From Petunia secreta (lineage: Eukaryota > Streptophyta > Magnoliopsida > Solanales > Solanaceae): a DNA stretch of 64,000 nucleotides. Below the pieces are notes generated by a model that worked only from the letters and a program-made list of their open reading frames with translations, searched no databases and was not told the origin of the DNA. The stretch spans positions 14,429,001 to 14,493,000 of the forward strand of contig JARKIP010000033.1 in the NCBI GenBank assembly GCA_029990175.1. Direction: 5' to 3'. Within the stretch, counting starts at the first letter, position 1. Each line of letters opens with the position of its first letter. Of the stretch, positions 49,786 to 61,560 are shown one piece after another. The translations under genes and the position numbers were made by a program.

Positions 49786-51230
49786 AATTCGTATCACATC
49801 ACTTGGTTATAATACGAGTCCTACGCTGTCATGGAACAGTGTCTTAGTAATGTCTTGTTTATGGGTATGTAGCGGCCCAAACTTATAAACATGAGGCTAT
49901 TGAGATATTCAGGATGTTTTCCTTTCTTTCATTCCAAAAACTCATGCGTAGCGCTTGAATTGAATGATATTTCATTTCAACTCATAAGTCAAAGAAGACG
50001 TATTTTCATATTTGAGTATTCATTGAATTCCACCTGATCATGGATTTGAATTTAATTTAACTTCTTAAAATTATTATCTCTTTGATTTTTTGGTCTTTGA
50101 TAGGCATTCCTAATTAAGAAAATACTTAATAGTATTATCTGAGAGAGTCAGATGTTAAGATCGAGACTCAACACAATATTGCATTTTATTGCATTGGTTA
50201 TATTATATATGTACCTTTAACATTAGACGGTGTAAGATCGGTCTTAGACAATGATAAAGCATGAGAGATGATATTGTATGAGACGTCAACCGCGGGATAG
50301 CCGCAACTTGATGTGTCCTCATCATATATTTTTATAGCGAGCAATCCTTACTTGGATTGGATTGTTTGAATATGTATCATATCTGTGCATATAAGTTCTA
50401 ATTGATTTTGTAGAGATTTGAGAAATAAGTGTAAATCTTTGCTTTCGCGTATGATCAAAGAATGCATAAGCTATGAAGGTATATCTTATGTTATTCCCTT
50501 GTAATAGGTGAGATACAGAGAAAAGTGCATGTGCTTATTGTGTTGTGACATGAGATGTCACCGATTGTTTCCTATTATGTTTATTTGTAGTGAAATTAGA
50601 ATAGTACTTCGTACTCTATGAGATTAGGGTGTTAAAGGATATTGAGAAAGGTGAGAAGTTTGAATTCTTTAGTGGCTAATCATTGTGCACGATCTATGTG
50701 GTGAAGTTTATTTTGAATGATATAATTAGAAACCTTATATCACCGTGTAAATTTTAGTAAATTAAGTTGAAAATGTCCTACCTATCGTAATAGATTTGTT
50801 CCGCGATATAGATGTTCAATGTTATATTAGCAATGCTTGATGGTTATGTTGAGTTTAAATCTGTGGATACACTAGTGGAAAGTTAAAGGATGTTGAGCCG
50901 GTGTCATGAATGACAACTATTTCTAAATGGTACTCTTATGTCCTCGTCCTTTGAAAGGGTTAAAAAAATGATTCCAAATGTTAGTTGGAAATTCTTATGT
51001 GATGTCCCGTAAGATATTTTTGTACATGAAGTTGCACCTAATAGTGCTTAATATATGTGCTCATCAAAATGCGACTCATGATGAATTGATGTGTTCATCT
51101 TAATAGGGAGTTTTGAGTTTTCGTGAATGCTTTTTGTCGAAGGACTTAGATAACGTGTGCATCCATTATGGTCGTCTGCAATGGAGCAAGAAAGAAATAA
51201 TGTGATAATTTGGGGTTTTTCTTAATTACT
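49786..51230 (+). other. second, shortened A interior
   Basis: Starts with a worn primer site (CGTATCACATCACTTGG) and follows the leader of 30863 and, without C, the sequence from 40161. It breaks off at 51230. No ORF. Confidence 0.7.
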
Positions 51231-51247
51231 TGGAGCAAGAAAGAAAT
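51231..51247 (+). repeat. 17-bp templated filler at a deletion junction
   Basis: TGGAGCAAGAAAGAAAT repeats 51182-51198 exactly and sits precisely between the A interior and the truncated B3. Confidence 0.7.
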
Positions 51248-53280
51248 ATCGAGTCTATCATCGTTATTTTATGTTTGGAGTTTTCTTTATACTTTTTTTT
51301 AACAAGGCAAATCCTTGCGGATAAGTCACTTAGATTTACAAGAAGCTGCTGATTATTTTGTGAATTAGTTCTTGGTGGGGAAGCATTTCGCCTATATATT
51401 CTCTAATTTCCCTTGCACATACACTAAGCTTGGTACACAGGTTAGTTTAAAGGTATTCGTATTTTAATCTCTTATGTTTATATATGTCTACGTACATAGA
51501 TTAGTGTGGCTGTGTTGCTGGAATGGTTCTTAAACTTTCTATATGGTGTATCCAGGTTAGGGCCTTTAACCTTCTTCCTAAGCCAATTTTAATACTTATG
51601 TATGTTATATTATTATCTTTCTCACCTTAAGTATGCTTAGCCTACATAATTATTATATTAGTGCATTAGTACATTTACGAATCGTTAGAAATAGAATTTA
51701 CGTTAGCATTGATACATATAGTAAGTATGAGCTTTGTGAAACGACATAGTTTTGTGTGCCTCGGCTCTGTGGATTCTCCTTTTAAGTTGAGTTTGCAGGA
51801 TTTAACATAAGCTATTCAGGCCTTTTAGTCCAAACATTCCTATTTCGACTCCTTGTCGTTGCAAGCGGTGTGAATCTAGTTGATCAGAAGCATGTTTAAT
51901 CTCTTTTACACACACTTACGAGCACATGTCGTAAGGGGCTGATGGGTTAGGGGTTGAGTATTTCATTATTACTCTTCTGTTAGTTCGCTCACCTGCTAGT
52001 ATTTTTTGCTAACTATTCATTCATTACAACCTATATCTGTTAGGAGTGAATCGTCTCGTTAATACATAGACCTTTTGCTTGCCATGAATAAATGGAATTT
52101 AAGCACCTCAGTCTACTCATGATTCTCTGGTCTTTTCTTATTACTATTCTAAAGAGTAGGATTATTTACTCCTTGCTCTTGTTTAATGTATTGTACCAAT
52201 TATATTACTTTACACCTATTTTTTATTGCCTACTTTGGTGTTGATTGTTAATTACAAGATTAGAGAATTTAAGTCTAAGTTATTTACTTTGATAAGAGGG
52301 AGGCATTTTGTAATCTGGAGAAGTTGAAACTCAGTCAATTTGCTTGCATTCTTAAAAAATGACCATATCTTATTTGACGCTTAAAGGTCTAGACTTGGGG
52401 CATTAACATACTAAGGGGTCTAGACATTTAAGGTAGTATCCTAAAGCCTCCGGGACATTAAATTGAGACGCTAGTGAAGCCTTAGGACGTAAGACATTAG
52501 CAAAGCGCTCTAGACAACGTACTTAAAGAGGGTAATAGGGTTAAGGGAATAAGCTCCACGAAGATGATGAGTATGTCCCGAGCAACGTATACGGTAGTGG
52601 ATTCTGAAACTACCTTTTGATAAAGCAAAGTCGGGCCCTGATCCGAATAGGACAATAAAATATGGTATCTTTGTAAATTTCTTGAATTGGGATAATTTTG
52701 CACACATGAGGCTATAAATTAAAGCTGAGCTGAAATTGCTTATGCAAAAGAGTTGACGAACTGATTTTTCGAACCTGCCTTCGTTTCCTAAAGCTGAATT
52801 TTTGCAGAAATGATTTAGCATCGAGACACATTGCGAATCTAGCAACTTTAAGGAAGTTAGTCACATTTAAGCTTAAATTGCATATTTACCCTTGACCGAG
52901 ACATGTCTTTAAAATTCGTCTCTCTTTTTGCTTAATTTAACTTGCTTGTGCACCATAATTTGTATTGCATATTTCATTTATATTTTTTTCTTTTAGCTAA
53001 ATTGCGTATTTAATCCCAAATTTCAAATCCAGTCGGGAACCACCTTTAGTAGGACTTGGGACGTGCATAACACCTTCTTCCTGAGTCATAAGGGCTTCTT
53101 ACTTTAGAATCTTTGTTAGCACGACTTCACGGAGTTAATTTAGATACTTAGATATTATAGGTGACCTAATACGCCTTAGTCGAATTTATTAGGTGACGAC
53201 TCCAAACTCGTTCCAAATGAGTCCTTTTGTCAAAACCCAACAATTGAACTAGAACCGAGCTCAAAAAATAGGATGCGACA
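51248..53280 (+). repeat. B3: left-truncated Ogre-type LTR
   Basis: Matches B1 from about 26890 on and ends GGATGCGACA, again followed by GGGGTTTCC of an A LTR. Resembles B2 more than B1. Confidence 0.88.
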
Positions 53281-55250
53281 GGGGTTTCCTTCTAGAATTC
53301 AAAATTAAGCTTGAGACTAAGTCTACTAACTAAGGTGAGTTCTATATGGGGTTTTGACTTTATTTTACTCATTAAACATGGATTATAACATCATTCATCT
53401 TTCCAATTACAGTATTATTGGTTGAAGCTTCCAAATAGTACAAAGCTCAAGTTTTAGATTTTTAAGAAAAAGTTTCAAGAAGGCAATTCCATCAACTCAA
53501 ACTTATTTCTCATGAGTATTTGATGAGATTTATAGTATTTCATTCAAGTTGTTTTGGTTGGAAGTGTGAATTATGAAACCCTGATTTTTGGATTTAATAG
53601 TGTTCTTGGGAAAAAGAAGAAGATGAATAGCGTTGATTGGTGGTGTTGTATGTGAACTTAAGAGACCTTAATTCGGGGATTTGGGGATGTTATGAGAGTG
53701 CGATTGACTCAATTTTTGTATGTATGAACTCGTTGAGTAATGGGTCATGAGAATTTCGACTTGGATTCGAAATCTAAGGGGTTGACCCATTGGTTGACTT
53801 TTATCGACTTACATTGATTTTTTTGAAAACCTTGGGCTTTGGTCTTCTAGCGTATTTTGACGCCTAGATTCATATTTTGAATAGTTTGGAGTGACTGGAG
53901 ACCATTTTATTTGGATTTGGATTGATTGTTAATGTTTCGCCGGATGCGAGGAAGGCGAGACTTGAACTTCTACTTGCTTGGTTTTCTGTATAAGCATAAT
54001 ATGTATCTCGTTAAAACTATTTTTTTGTAGTATCCAAAGGTTTAAAGCTATTGAATATGAGCTCACTAATTTAAGTAACGTTGGGGTATTGTGATGCATT
54101 ATCTATGCAATAATTATGATACATTCTGGAGGTCTAATTTGTGATACTTGGAATATCGAAAGTATGACTTGCATTTAATTGGTAAAGAGTGCATGACCAT
54201 ATTGCAACAATGATCCTTTTATGAAAGTATTATTATCACTATGCAAAGCTTTGAACTTATTTAGTCAAGATATCTTATTATGATATACAATATTTTGATT
54301 AATATCGTGTATGGAATCATAACATGCCTATTTTGGCGTGCATTGGCCGAGTTATATTATTATCAATTTGATATGGATTTATGTTTTGGACGATATTTCT
54401 TTTATGTTAGCATTATCCCTTAGTTGATATTATTGCCTTATTGGTATCCATATCGTTGGGCCACTGGTCTACCCTATTATGGTGAGGGCCTATGCCGTTG
54501 AGTTGATATAGCCACTGGTCTAGCCTATTATGGTGAGGGCTTATGCTACTGAGTTGATATAGCCATTGGTCTATCCTTTTTATGGTGAGGGCCTATGCTA
54601 CCGAGTTGGTTTGTTATTATGGTTGAGTTGAGATCCCTTGGTTGATATTTCGGTTGAGCTGGGTTCTCATTATATCTCTGATTGACTTTATAACTGCAGG
54701 GAAGAAGATATATCCTATCTTAGGACTATTGCACGGATATATCTATATATTATTTATTAGACTAACTTTCCAAACGGTAAGGACAGGAGGGCTCGTCGAG
54801 GATCTTACTAGGTCAGGGTGATTGACTCCCTCATAGTTTTTGTGTGTAGGTTCATTAGTTGAGGCACTTCTAGAGTTCTTGGTTCCGATCGTGATTATCC
54901 TCCAGCGTTGTACACGGATGCTGCCGCATAGTTCGTGGTAGTGTCTAGTCCTTATGATATTTTATTTGGGTTTGAACTCATTGTTATATATCTTACACAC
55001 ATAGATGCTCCATGATTAGTTGTTGTGTTTTGGGTTGGTATAAACTATTTTATTGTATTATTCAAATAGTATATTTATGATATTATTAATGGTTTCACTT
55101 AATATTGCACTTAACTTTTCCTTGTACGGTTTTCTTTTGAAACCTTGATTTCTTGAAATCAAACTTAACTGATAAGGTTTTTATGAATTGGTTCGCTTAA
55201 GGGTAGAACCTCTTAAGTGCCATCACATACTCGATTTTTGGGTCGTGACA
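53281..55250 (+). repeat. A LTR4, part right of B3 (3' end of array)
   Basis: Almost identical to 47820-49785 and ends GGGTCGTGACA next to the GTACT target duplication (51-bp units at 54457-54602). Confidence 0.9.
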
Positions 55251-55255
55251 GTACT

Positions 55256-55344
55256 GGAATCGAATCTCACTGCCGCCCATTATTAAAAGAGTGAATTTCC
55301 ACGTGTCTGGCCAGTGAAAAAAATGACCAGCATGTGAGGAGGCG
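55256..55344 (+). other. TRIM interior, right part with polypurine tract
   Basis: The 89 bp left of the TRIM 3' LTR. Ends in purine-rich GTGAGGAGGCG. Confidence 0.7.
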
Positions 55345-55426
55345 TGTTGAGAAAGTAATTAAATAAATAAAGTGTACCACATCTACCAGCTTAAGCTTTT
55401 AGATGGGATGGTTACACAATTCAACA
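55345..55426 (+). repeat. TRIM 3' LTR (82 bp)
   Basis: Pairs with 17381-17462, followed by the AAATA duplication. Confidence 0.9.
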
Positions 55427-55928
55427 AAATAGACCCAAAATAATTTAGTATAATCATCAAGGAATAAAATATAATAATGAAACCCAGAATTTGATGATAG
55501 TGGCGCATGCTAAACATCCGAGTGAACTAAAAATAACCAAACAATTTCATTATTTGGGATAGCGGAAAAGGCAAACGAGTTTGTTTGCATAAATGGAAAA
55601 CATTACAAGCATTATTATCAAACGAAAAATGACGTCTAATCAATTTTTTAGAAACTAAATAGCGGAGAGATTTTTGTCTAGGATGCCTCAAATGTTGATG
55701 CCAAAGTGAAGTAGGTACAGCACTACTGGAAAGACCAAAGCTTAGGGAACTAGACGAGGCAGCTAGAAGAGGGTAGTGAGAGCCAGCATTGCTACAGTGG
55801 AGTAACGTTATGTTCGTCTTCTTATCCTTAACAAAGAATCCAGTGTTAGTGAACTCAATAAAACATTCATTGTCAGTGCACAAATGTTGAATTGAAAGAA
55901 AATCTTAGTAAGTGATGGAACGTATAAC
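55427..55928 (-). pseudogene. Ty1/copia GAG-pre-integrase and integrase start (piece 2)
   Basis: Minus strand, high to low: FLSIQHLCTDNECFIEF; SLWHQHLRHPRQKSLRYLV with the HHCC-type zinc site pieces (H..H, then CNVFHLCKQTRLPF); after a stop, YYILFLDDYTKLFW with the first catalytic Asp region of integrase. The last codon is cut by the TRIM and continues at 17380. Confidence 0.88.
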
Positions 55929-57254
55929 TGATAAGTTGGTATTTTACCAACTTAAAGGCTATATTTAATCTTTCATTTTTTAATCCAAAAGCAACATTGT
56001 GTGCTATTAATACCATGAATTACTTAGTTTCAAGTTATGATAAGTTTACAAGAGTCATTAATTAAAAAGTGAAGCTAAAGAGTAAGAAGAGGGCAAGAGT
56101 ATGTGAATTGCAGATAAGCAGAGAAGGGTGCCCGCCTCCTGAAACACAGAGGTTGCCAACTCTGGAGTAGGAGGGTGCCCCACCAAGAAGTCTAGGCAGA
56201 GCGCCTCCTGGGAGACAGTAAGCTTGAATTTATCGAGCTACAGAGAGAGCCCCGCCTCAAGAAATGGATGCTCCGTCCTTGTCTACAAAACAATGGAGAT
56301 TATAATTAATTTTCAGCATTGTATAAATAGAACAAGCCAGGGTTATAACACTATTCTATTATATATTTCACATTCTACTCTTAGATGTAAGTTTTGGAAG
56401 ACAAGATTTAATGTTTCTATTAATTTATAAGCTCCATATCTTGTAATTTTGAATCATTACTCTTATATCAAATACACATTTCATGTTTGAATCCATTACA
56501 TGTTTTTATGTTTGATTCAAACATCTAGTATGAGTAGCTAAATTCATAACTAGTGGTGTAAATATGTTATAGGTAGTAGAAAATTAATGGGTGTTGCTTA
56601 GATTCACCACACATAATATAAGTAACGATTATTCAACTCCCATTATATTAACATCAAAATCTCGATATTCATGATATTAGAGTTTCATTTCTACTTTGCT
56701 AGTTAAAGACTCTGGAGAGATTAGCTAGTGTAGTTTAGTGGAGTTGTCAAGAATTTGGGTTTTGTTGCCTAAAACTTAGCCTAACTCATCTAAAAGAGGT
56801 TACACTCGGAAGAGGTCCTCTTTTCTTGGGTTCATGAGTTAGAGCTTTATGCGCTTAACTATGACTTTGGCGAGTGTAGTGAGGTAGACCTCTCTTAGGC
56901 CTGACAGATTCTAGGGGTTACCATAGGATGACTTTACCATATTCATACTTATGTTGGGTAGGTGAAACTACTTTACACATTGATTGGACACCATCATTAG
57001 CCACTTACGCCCCTAGCTTCCTATTATAATTAAAATCAATTACTCATTTTTAATTATTTACTTTGTAGTTTATGCTAGTTTTATAACAAACATTCCTACA
57101 TCTAGGACTCTTAACTAACATCAATTGACTATCTATGTGCAACTCTCTCACTTGAACGGCTATTTTTCTTGGGAAATCGACCCCGAATCATATCAGGTAT
57201 ATATCTTTGGCGACCGCCCCTAACCATTAATGGTGTAGGATTGAGCGTGGATCA
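55929..57254 (+). mobile_element. solo LTR E (1326 bp) in copia
   Basis: Starts TGATAAGTTGG, ends GCGTGGATCA, flanked by ATAAC at 55924-55928 and 57255-57259. Near the right end TCTTGGGAAATCGACCCCG recalls the TCGTGGGAACGATACTCG of D1 and D2, so E looks like a diverged relative. No ORF of note. Confidence 0.85.
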
Positions 57255-58256
57255 ATAACACATCTTTTAAAATAAGGGACTTGGAATTAGTGGGAATCAG
57301 AGAAGAGCCAATAGAAGTAAGAAAACGAAAAGTACCATTACCAACCATGACCTGGAAAGTGCCACTGTAAGGCATAGAGTAGGACATATCAGATGGATCA
57401 TTCGTCATGTGAACGGATGTGCCCGAGTCAGGATACCGAGTAGTTGGTTGTAATTCCTTCAAAATTCATGGTTGCAAACGACTTTGGCATTTTGTTTGCA
57501 CTATAGAAGTGATTAAAAATATTTTTATAGTTCAAGGCAGTGTGATTGAAATGAAAACACATGTGACACTGAATTGGTGATTGAAATGGAGCCCTACTTA
57601 AAATACTGCCCGGTGGAGATGAAGGTCGAGACTGAAAACCACCCCATTGAAAAAGGAACGACTTAGAATTATTGTTATTATAGTGTCATTGATCTTTTTT
57701 TTCATTATTGAGCTTCTTACCCTTACCTCATCCTCGACCATGGCCAGTTCCTTTGTTGGATGAATCAGGATTAGTGATCTTACCTTGAGTAGAGTCAACC
57801 AAAGCAGTTTGTGAGTTGGACTCTTCTAAATTAGTCGCATTAACGTGCTCTTTAGTATGTAAAAGAGATCCTAATGTGATGAAAGACGGAATAGAACCAA
57901 TGGCATTGAGTCCTGAGACAGAAGTGCGAGAAAAAGAAGGTAAGTCCTGTAAGCCTTGAGTAACCTAATTTTCATTACTTACTGGTTTTCCAACAGCTCG
58001 CAACAAACACGCAATGAAATGTAGTTGTTGAAGATAGTCTTCCATAAAAAGAGAACTTCTCGTCATGTTTTAGAATTTGGACTTTAGATGAATAGTAGAG
58101 GAAGACACTTGATCCAAATACAACGGGGCCAATGTATCCCAAGCTGCTTTGGACGTTTCACATGTGTAATTTAGAAGAGTATCAAGAACGAAAGGAGAGA
58201 GAGTTGTGTTAATCCACCTTAACACTATAGTGTCACACTGAAGGGCATGGAAGCTG
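57255..58256 (-). pseudogene. Ty1/copia gag and protease (piece 1)
   Basis: Minus strand, high to low: TIVLRWINTTLSPFVLD and TSKAAWDTLAPLYLD (gag UBN2-type, 58240-58080); a PVSNEN block near 57990; a GRGRG-like, worn zinc-knuckle linker; then YPDSGTSVHMTND (protease with D-S-G, 57430) and VGNGTFRF, ending LILKDVL before E. Gag begins inside the domain, and the N-terminus and 5' LTR were lost to the SINE/CACTA region. Confidence 0.85.
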
Positions 58257-58415
58257 AGACGGACCCAGGATTTCAATTCAGTGGGGGCACAAGATAAAAT
58301 TGACAAAAAAAGTATAAAGAAATTGTAGGAGTTGGGATTCAAACCCAAATCTCCAACTTTGAAGCTAACTTTAAACATCTGCGTTACCAGTGCACCCAAC
58401 TAGCTTTTGTTCTTC
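58257..58415 (-). mobile_element. SINE-like tRNA-derived repeat
   Basis: Minus strand has an A-box-like TTGGGTGCACTGGTAACGC and, about 35 nt on, a B-box-like GGGTTTGAATCCC. It then ends TGAAATCCTGGGTCCGTC beside copia gag. No target duplication could be verified. Confidence 0.45.
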
Positions 58416-58427
58416 TGGGTGCAATTC

Positions 58428-58790
58428 TGGTCCTAGAAAGTCCAATTCTGGTCCTTAATTGTCTTTAACGACTAGAAATTTCTGGTCGCCACTTGTTGTT
58501 ATTGCCTCCGTCCTTATAGGGTTTTAGCGATGAGTGACGATCTGGTCCTAAAAGCGCATTAGCGACTAGCGATTTTCTGGTCCTTAAATATGTTTTATGG
58601 ACCATTATTGTGGTCCCTAATTTAAGATCTTGAAAATAAAATCTGGTCCACAATTTATTTAGCGACCAGATTTTCTAGTCACTAGTTGAATTAATTCTTA
58701 TTGGAAATAAAGATAGAGACCAGATTCTCTGATCCTAAATGTATTTTGCAGCCAAACAAGAAAACATCTGGTCTTAAAACTTTTTGTCCG
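58428..58790. mobile_element. subterminal repeats of a CACTA (En/Spm-like) transposon
   Basis: About ten copies of CTGGTCCTTAA / AGCGACCAGATTTT in both orientations over 360 bp, the typical dense subterminal array that binds CACTA transposase. No CACTA terminus is visible to the left, so the tip is lost or overwritten, and no transposase is found to the right. Confidence 0.6.
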
Positions 58791-60262
58791 GAAATCAAAA
58801 ATTTCCTCAAAGTATATCTACAACTAAATTCATTTGCAAGTAAAAAACATGCACAATATATTCAAAAAATACAAATAATATCTTGTTCATGGCACAGAGT
58901 AACAACAATATTGTTTACCATCTGTAGCAAAAATCTAGCTAATTAACATCCCTAGTCCATAAAATATAATATGTTCCATATTCCCAATAAACTGATAAGT
59001 CAACTATATTTTTAAAATCTGCATTTTTATGTGTAGTTGTGAATTCCGATCTCCAAAACTTGTAAAAAGTAAATAAAAAATCTTTTTTTTAGAAAACTAC
59101 ATAAATAACGAAAAAATAAAAGTAAAGGATAAAAAAACTACAAAACATGAAGACTTGGACAATTCTATTATGTACAATCAAGAAACTTAAATGTAAAATG
59201 CACCAGCAATAAATAGAAAAAATGCTTTGTGGTTTCAAGTGTCAGGCTTGTACAAGTCTTTCTATTCAATCCATGAAACCAAGAACTTCACGTTTAATAT
59301 TAACTTGTCACTACACTTTTTATAGCATGTACAAGGCTTTATATAGAATTCTAAATATAACAAGGTGAGAAGCTAGAGAAATTCACTTCAAGTAAATAAT
59401 TAAATCAGGTCATATCCTATAGAGTTTGGCTTGTGTTCAACCATATCTTGATTACTTTCAACCTTATTACAATAAGAAGGTTCAATGACTTCTAGTGCGA
59501 CTTGTATTTTAATGTACCTGCCATTACCAAATTCTCATAGTTTTTAAAACTCAACCTTTTCTTGCAGCTTAGAGTCAGTAATGGGATACCAATAAACAAT
59601 ATACTCCTATTACAGAGAACTAAAACAATTGACCTTGAGAAGAATAGCTAAGCTTACAAGAAGACTAAAACCAAAAGACACAAGCAGCCAATAAGCACAA
59701 GCAGCAGTAGACAGAAAACAGGTTCAACAGCTTAAGAGACCCAAAAAAATTTATCAAACACCACCAAGACTCCAGGAGTCAAACAACTTCAGTAAAATGC
59801 ACCAGCAGCCACGAAATAAGTTCAACAACTTAAGACACCAAAAACAAATTTACCAAACAAAATTAGGAGCCAAACAACTTTAGTAAAATGCACCCAGCAG
59901 CCACAAAGTGGAGAAAATACGGTCTTAAACTTCAACACATGAAATCGAGAGACAATATATGTGTTACAGTCTTAGCTACGCACAAACAGAAAATCGAAAA
60001 GATTATAGTTTAGCTAAATATAAACGTACCCTCAAAGTATCAAAATAAATTAAAGTTCTTGGTAAGTTGTTACTAACTTGGTCTATTCATGAAAAGAACA
60101 GTCATTCTTTCGAAATATGTGATGTCGAGGGATGAACATTTGAGTGTTGAGCTGAGAATAGTTCCTTTCATCATTTTCTACGGTTGACAAGCAACCCCTC
60201 AAAGCTTGATTTTCCCCTCGAGATGAGCGTAGCTCAGACAGTAACACCTTTTGATATATAAA
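58791..60262. other. AT-rich DNA, possibly CACTA interior
   Basis: No gene. The right part contains the tandem duplication at 59722-59909 and the left flank of D2. Confidence 0.4.
59722..59909. repeat. two tandem ~95-bp units
   Basis: GTTCAACAGCTTAAGAGACC...CAGCAGCCACGAAAT (59722-59819) is repeated as GTTCAACAACTTAAGACACC...CAGCAGCCACAAAGT (59820-59909). Confidence 0.75.
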
Positions 60263-61560
60263 TGATGTTTGGCAATATTTGCCTATTCTACCTTAATATT
60301 TTCGCACATTTTAATACTTTATTCGCCCATTGCACGAAATAATTGTGCTTGTTGCGCTCACTTATTGTGTTTGTGATGTAGGGAATGATTTGGATGAATA
60401 CGAGTGAAAACGGAGTGAAGATTGATAAAATCGAGTAAGAATGGATGAACTTAGCTAATTGCGGGATATGGCATTAGACAGAAAGCTATGGAGCAAGCTA
60501 CGGATTTGTTATAGCTTCAGGCTTCCAAAAGCCATAACCATGTGTGGCATGGCTGCAGCGCGCGACTTCCAGACGCCCTAACCATGTGTGGCATTCCCAT
60601 GGCTTTCAGTTCTGCGACCCCAACTTTTTCAATTTCGTTTAGGCTTAGGATTAACTTATGGGAAGACTTTGTAAACACTATAAATAGTCTTTTAATTTCG
60701 TTTTTAAAAGGGGTCGAATTTCTAGAGCAAGTTTTGGAGTTCTTACACTTTGAACCAAGGGTTTAATTCCTTTTCAACATCTATTACAATATTTCATATT
60801 TCTTCCATGAATTCTTGTGTTGTTATTATGAATATGAGTAGCTAAACATATCGTTCTAGGGTTAGAGCAATTACATGAAGGTTGATGTTTGAAAGTTGAT
60901 TTTTTCCTATTGATTTACCATTACGGATTGTTTATTCTTTCTTGAGCCTAATTGTTTTGTTATCAGGGCACGGTAATTGAACACTATCTACGGTTTACAA
61001 GTTGAACTCGACAGAGGGAACTTTGTAAATGCAAATAAGAAAGAATAGGGCTTGATTGTGAACCTGGGCAATAGGGAATCGATTTGCGGGTAGGATAGAC
61101 ATATACCTATTCGCCTGGCTTAACTAAATACAGAGTTCGTTAATGCATGCATGTGATTTAACTCCATAAAAATATAGGCGTTAGAATAGCTTGCATTGAC
61201 TCGTGAAGAATCGACAGGTTTTCACGAATATAATTAACCTGTTAGTTAGCAAACTAGGAAATCAAGAAGTAGAATCAACGGGAAAACTCAACTTGATTGT
61301 TCATAATTCTGACCCTGGACTGTTCTCTCTTATTGATAACAACCTATAATTTGCTCTATTACTTGACTTTAGTTACTTGCTTTTAATTATTGCATTTAGT
61401 TAGTAAAAATTTCAATCATTGGAAAAAGATCCCTGAATAGTTCGTAGGAAATTGTTTGCTAGGATTCAGTCGTGATAATAGTCCTCGTGGGAACGATACT
61501 CGATTTATCACTTTATTACTTGTCGACCACGTATATTTGCGTGTGCATTTGGTAGCAACA
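60263..61560 (+). mobile_element. solo LTR D2 (1298 bp)
   Basis: TGATGTTTGG...GGTAGCAACA flanked by ATAAA at 60258-60262 and 61561-61565. Shares with D1 the TTGAACACTATCTACGG and CTCGTGGGAACGATACTC segments. TATA-like CTATAAATAG at about 60679. No domain in the short frames. Family not assigned. Confidence 0.82.

Larger units (their letters stand above)
17488..55250 (+). mobile_element. 37.8-kb multi-LTR array of Tekay-type 'A' element in the TRIM
   Basis: Begins TGTAATTACCC and ends GGGTCGTGACA. Target duplication GTACT at 17483-17487 and 55251-55255 shows that the outer ends belong to one insertion event. Inside are four A LTRs or parts of them (17488-20099, 28843-30862, 43198-49785, 53281-55250) and two A interiors (30863-43197 with the C element, and 49786-51230). 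LTR-interior-LTR-interior-LTR layouts arise by unequal recombination between LTRs. The A interior, about 3.9 kb after removing C, has a Tekay-like leader and a PPT but no pol domain that I can recognise, so A may be non-autonomous. Confidence 0.82.
17381..55426 (+). mobile_element. TRIM retrotransposon (278 bp) expanded by a 37.8-kb nested insertion
   Basis: Two 82-bp LTRs, 17381-17462 and 55345-55426, start TGTTGAGAAAG and end ATTCAACA and differ at only a handful of positions. The 5-bp target duplication AAATA is at 17376-17380 and 55427-55431. A tRNA-Met-type primer site follows the 5' LTR and a purine-rich GTGAGGAGGCG precedes the 3' LTR. Without the nested insertion (17488-55250 plus one GTACT) the element would be 278 bp, with about 114 bp between LTRs, too small to encode protein. 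This is the layout of terminal-repeat retrotransposons in miniature, which rely on another element's enzymes. It inserted in frame-interrupting position in copia integrase. Confidence 0.9.

Noticed and set aside
59311..59330. CACTACACTTTTTATAG as a CACTA terminus
   Set aside because: It is far from the subterminal repeat array, has no matching inverted end and no 3-bp target duplication that I could see.
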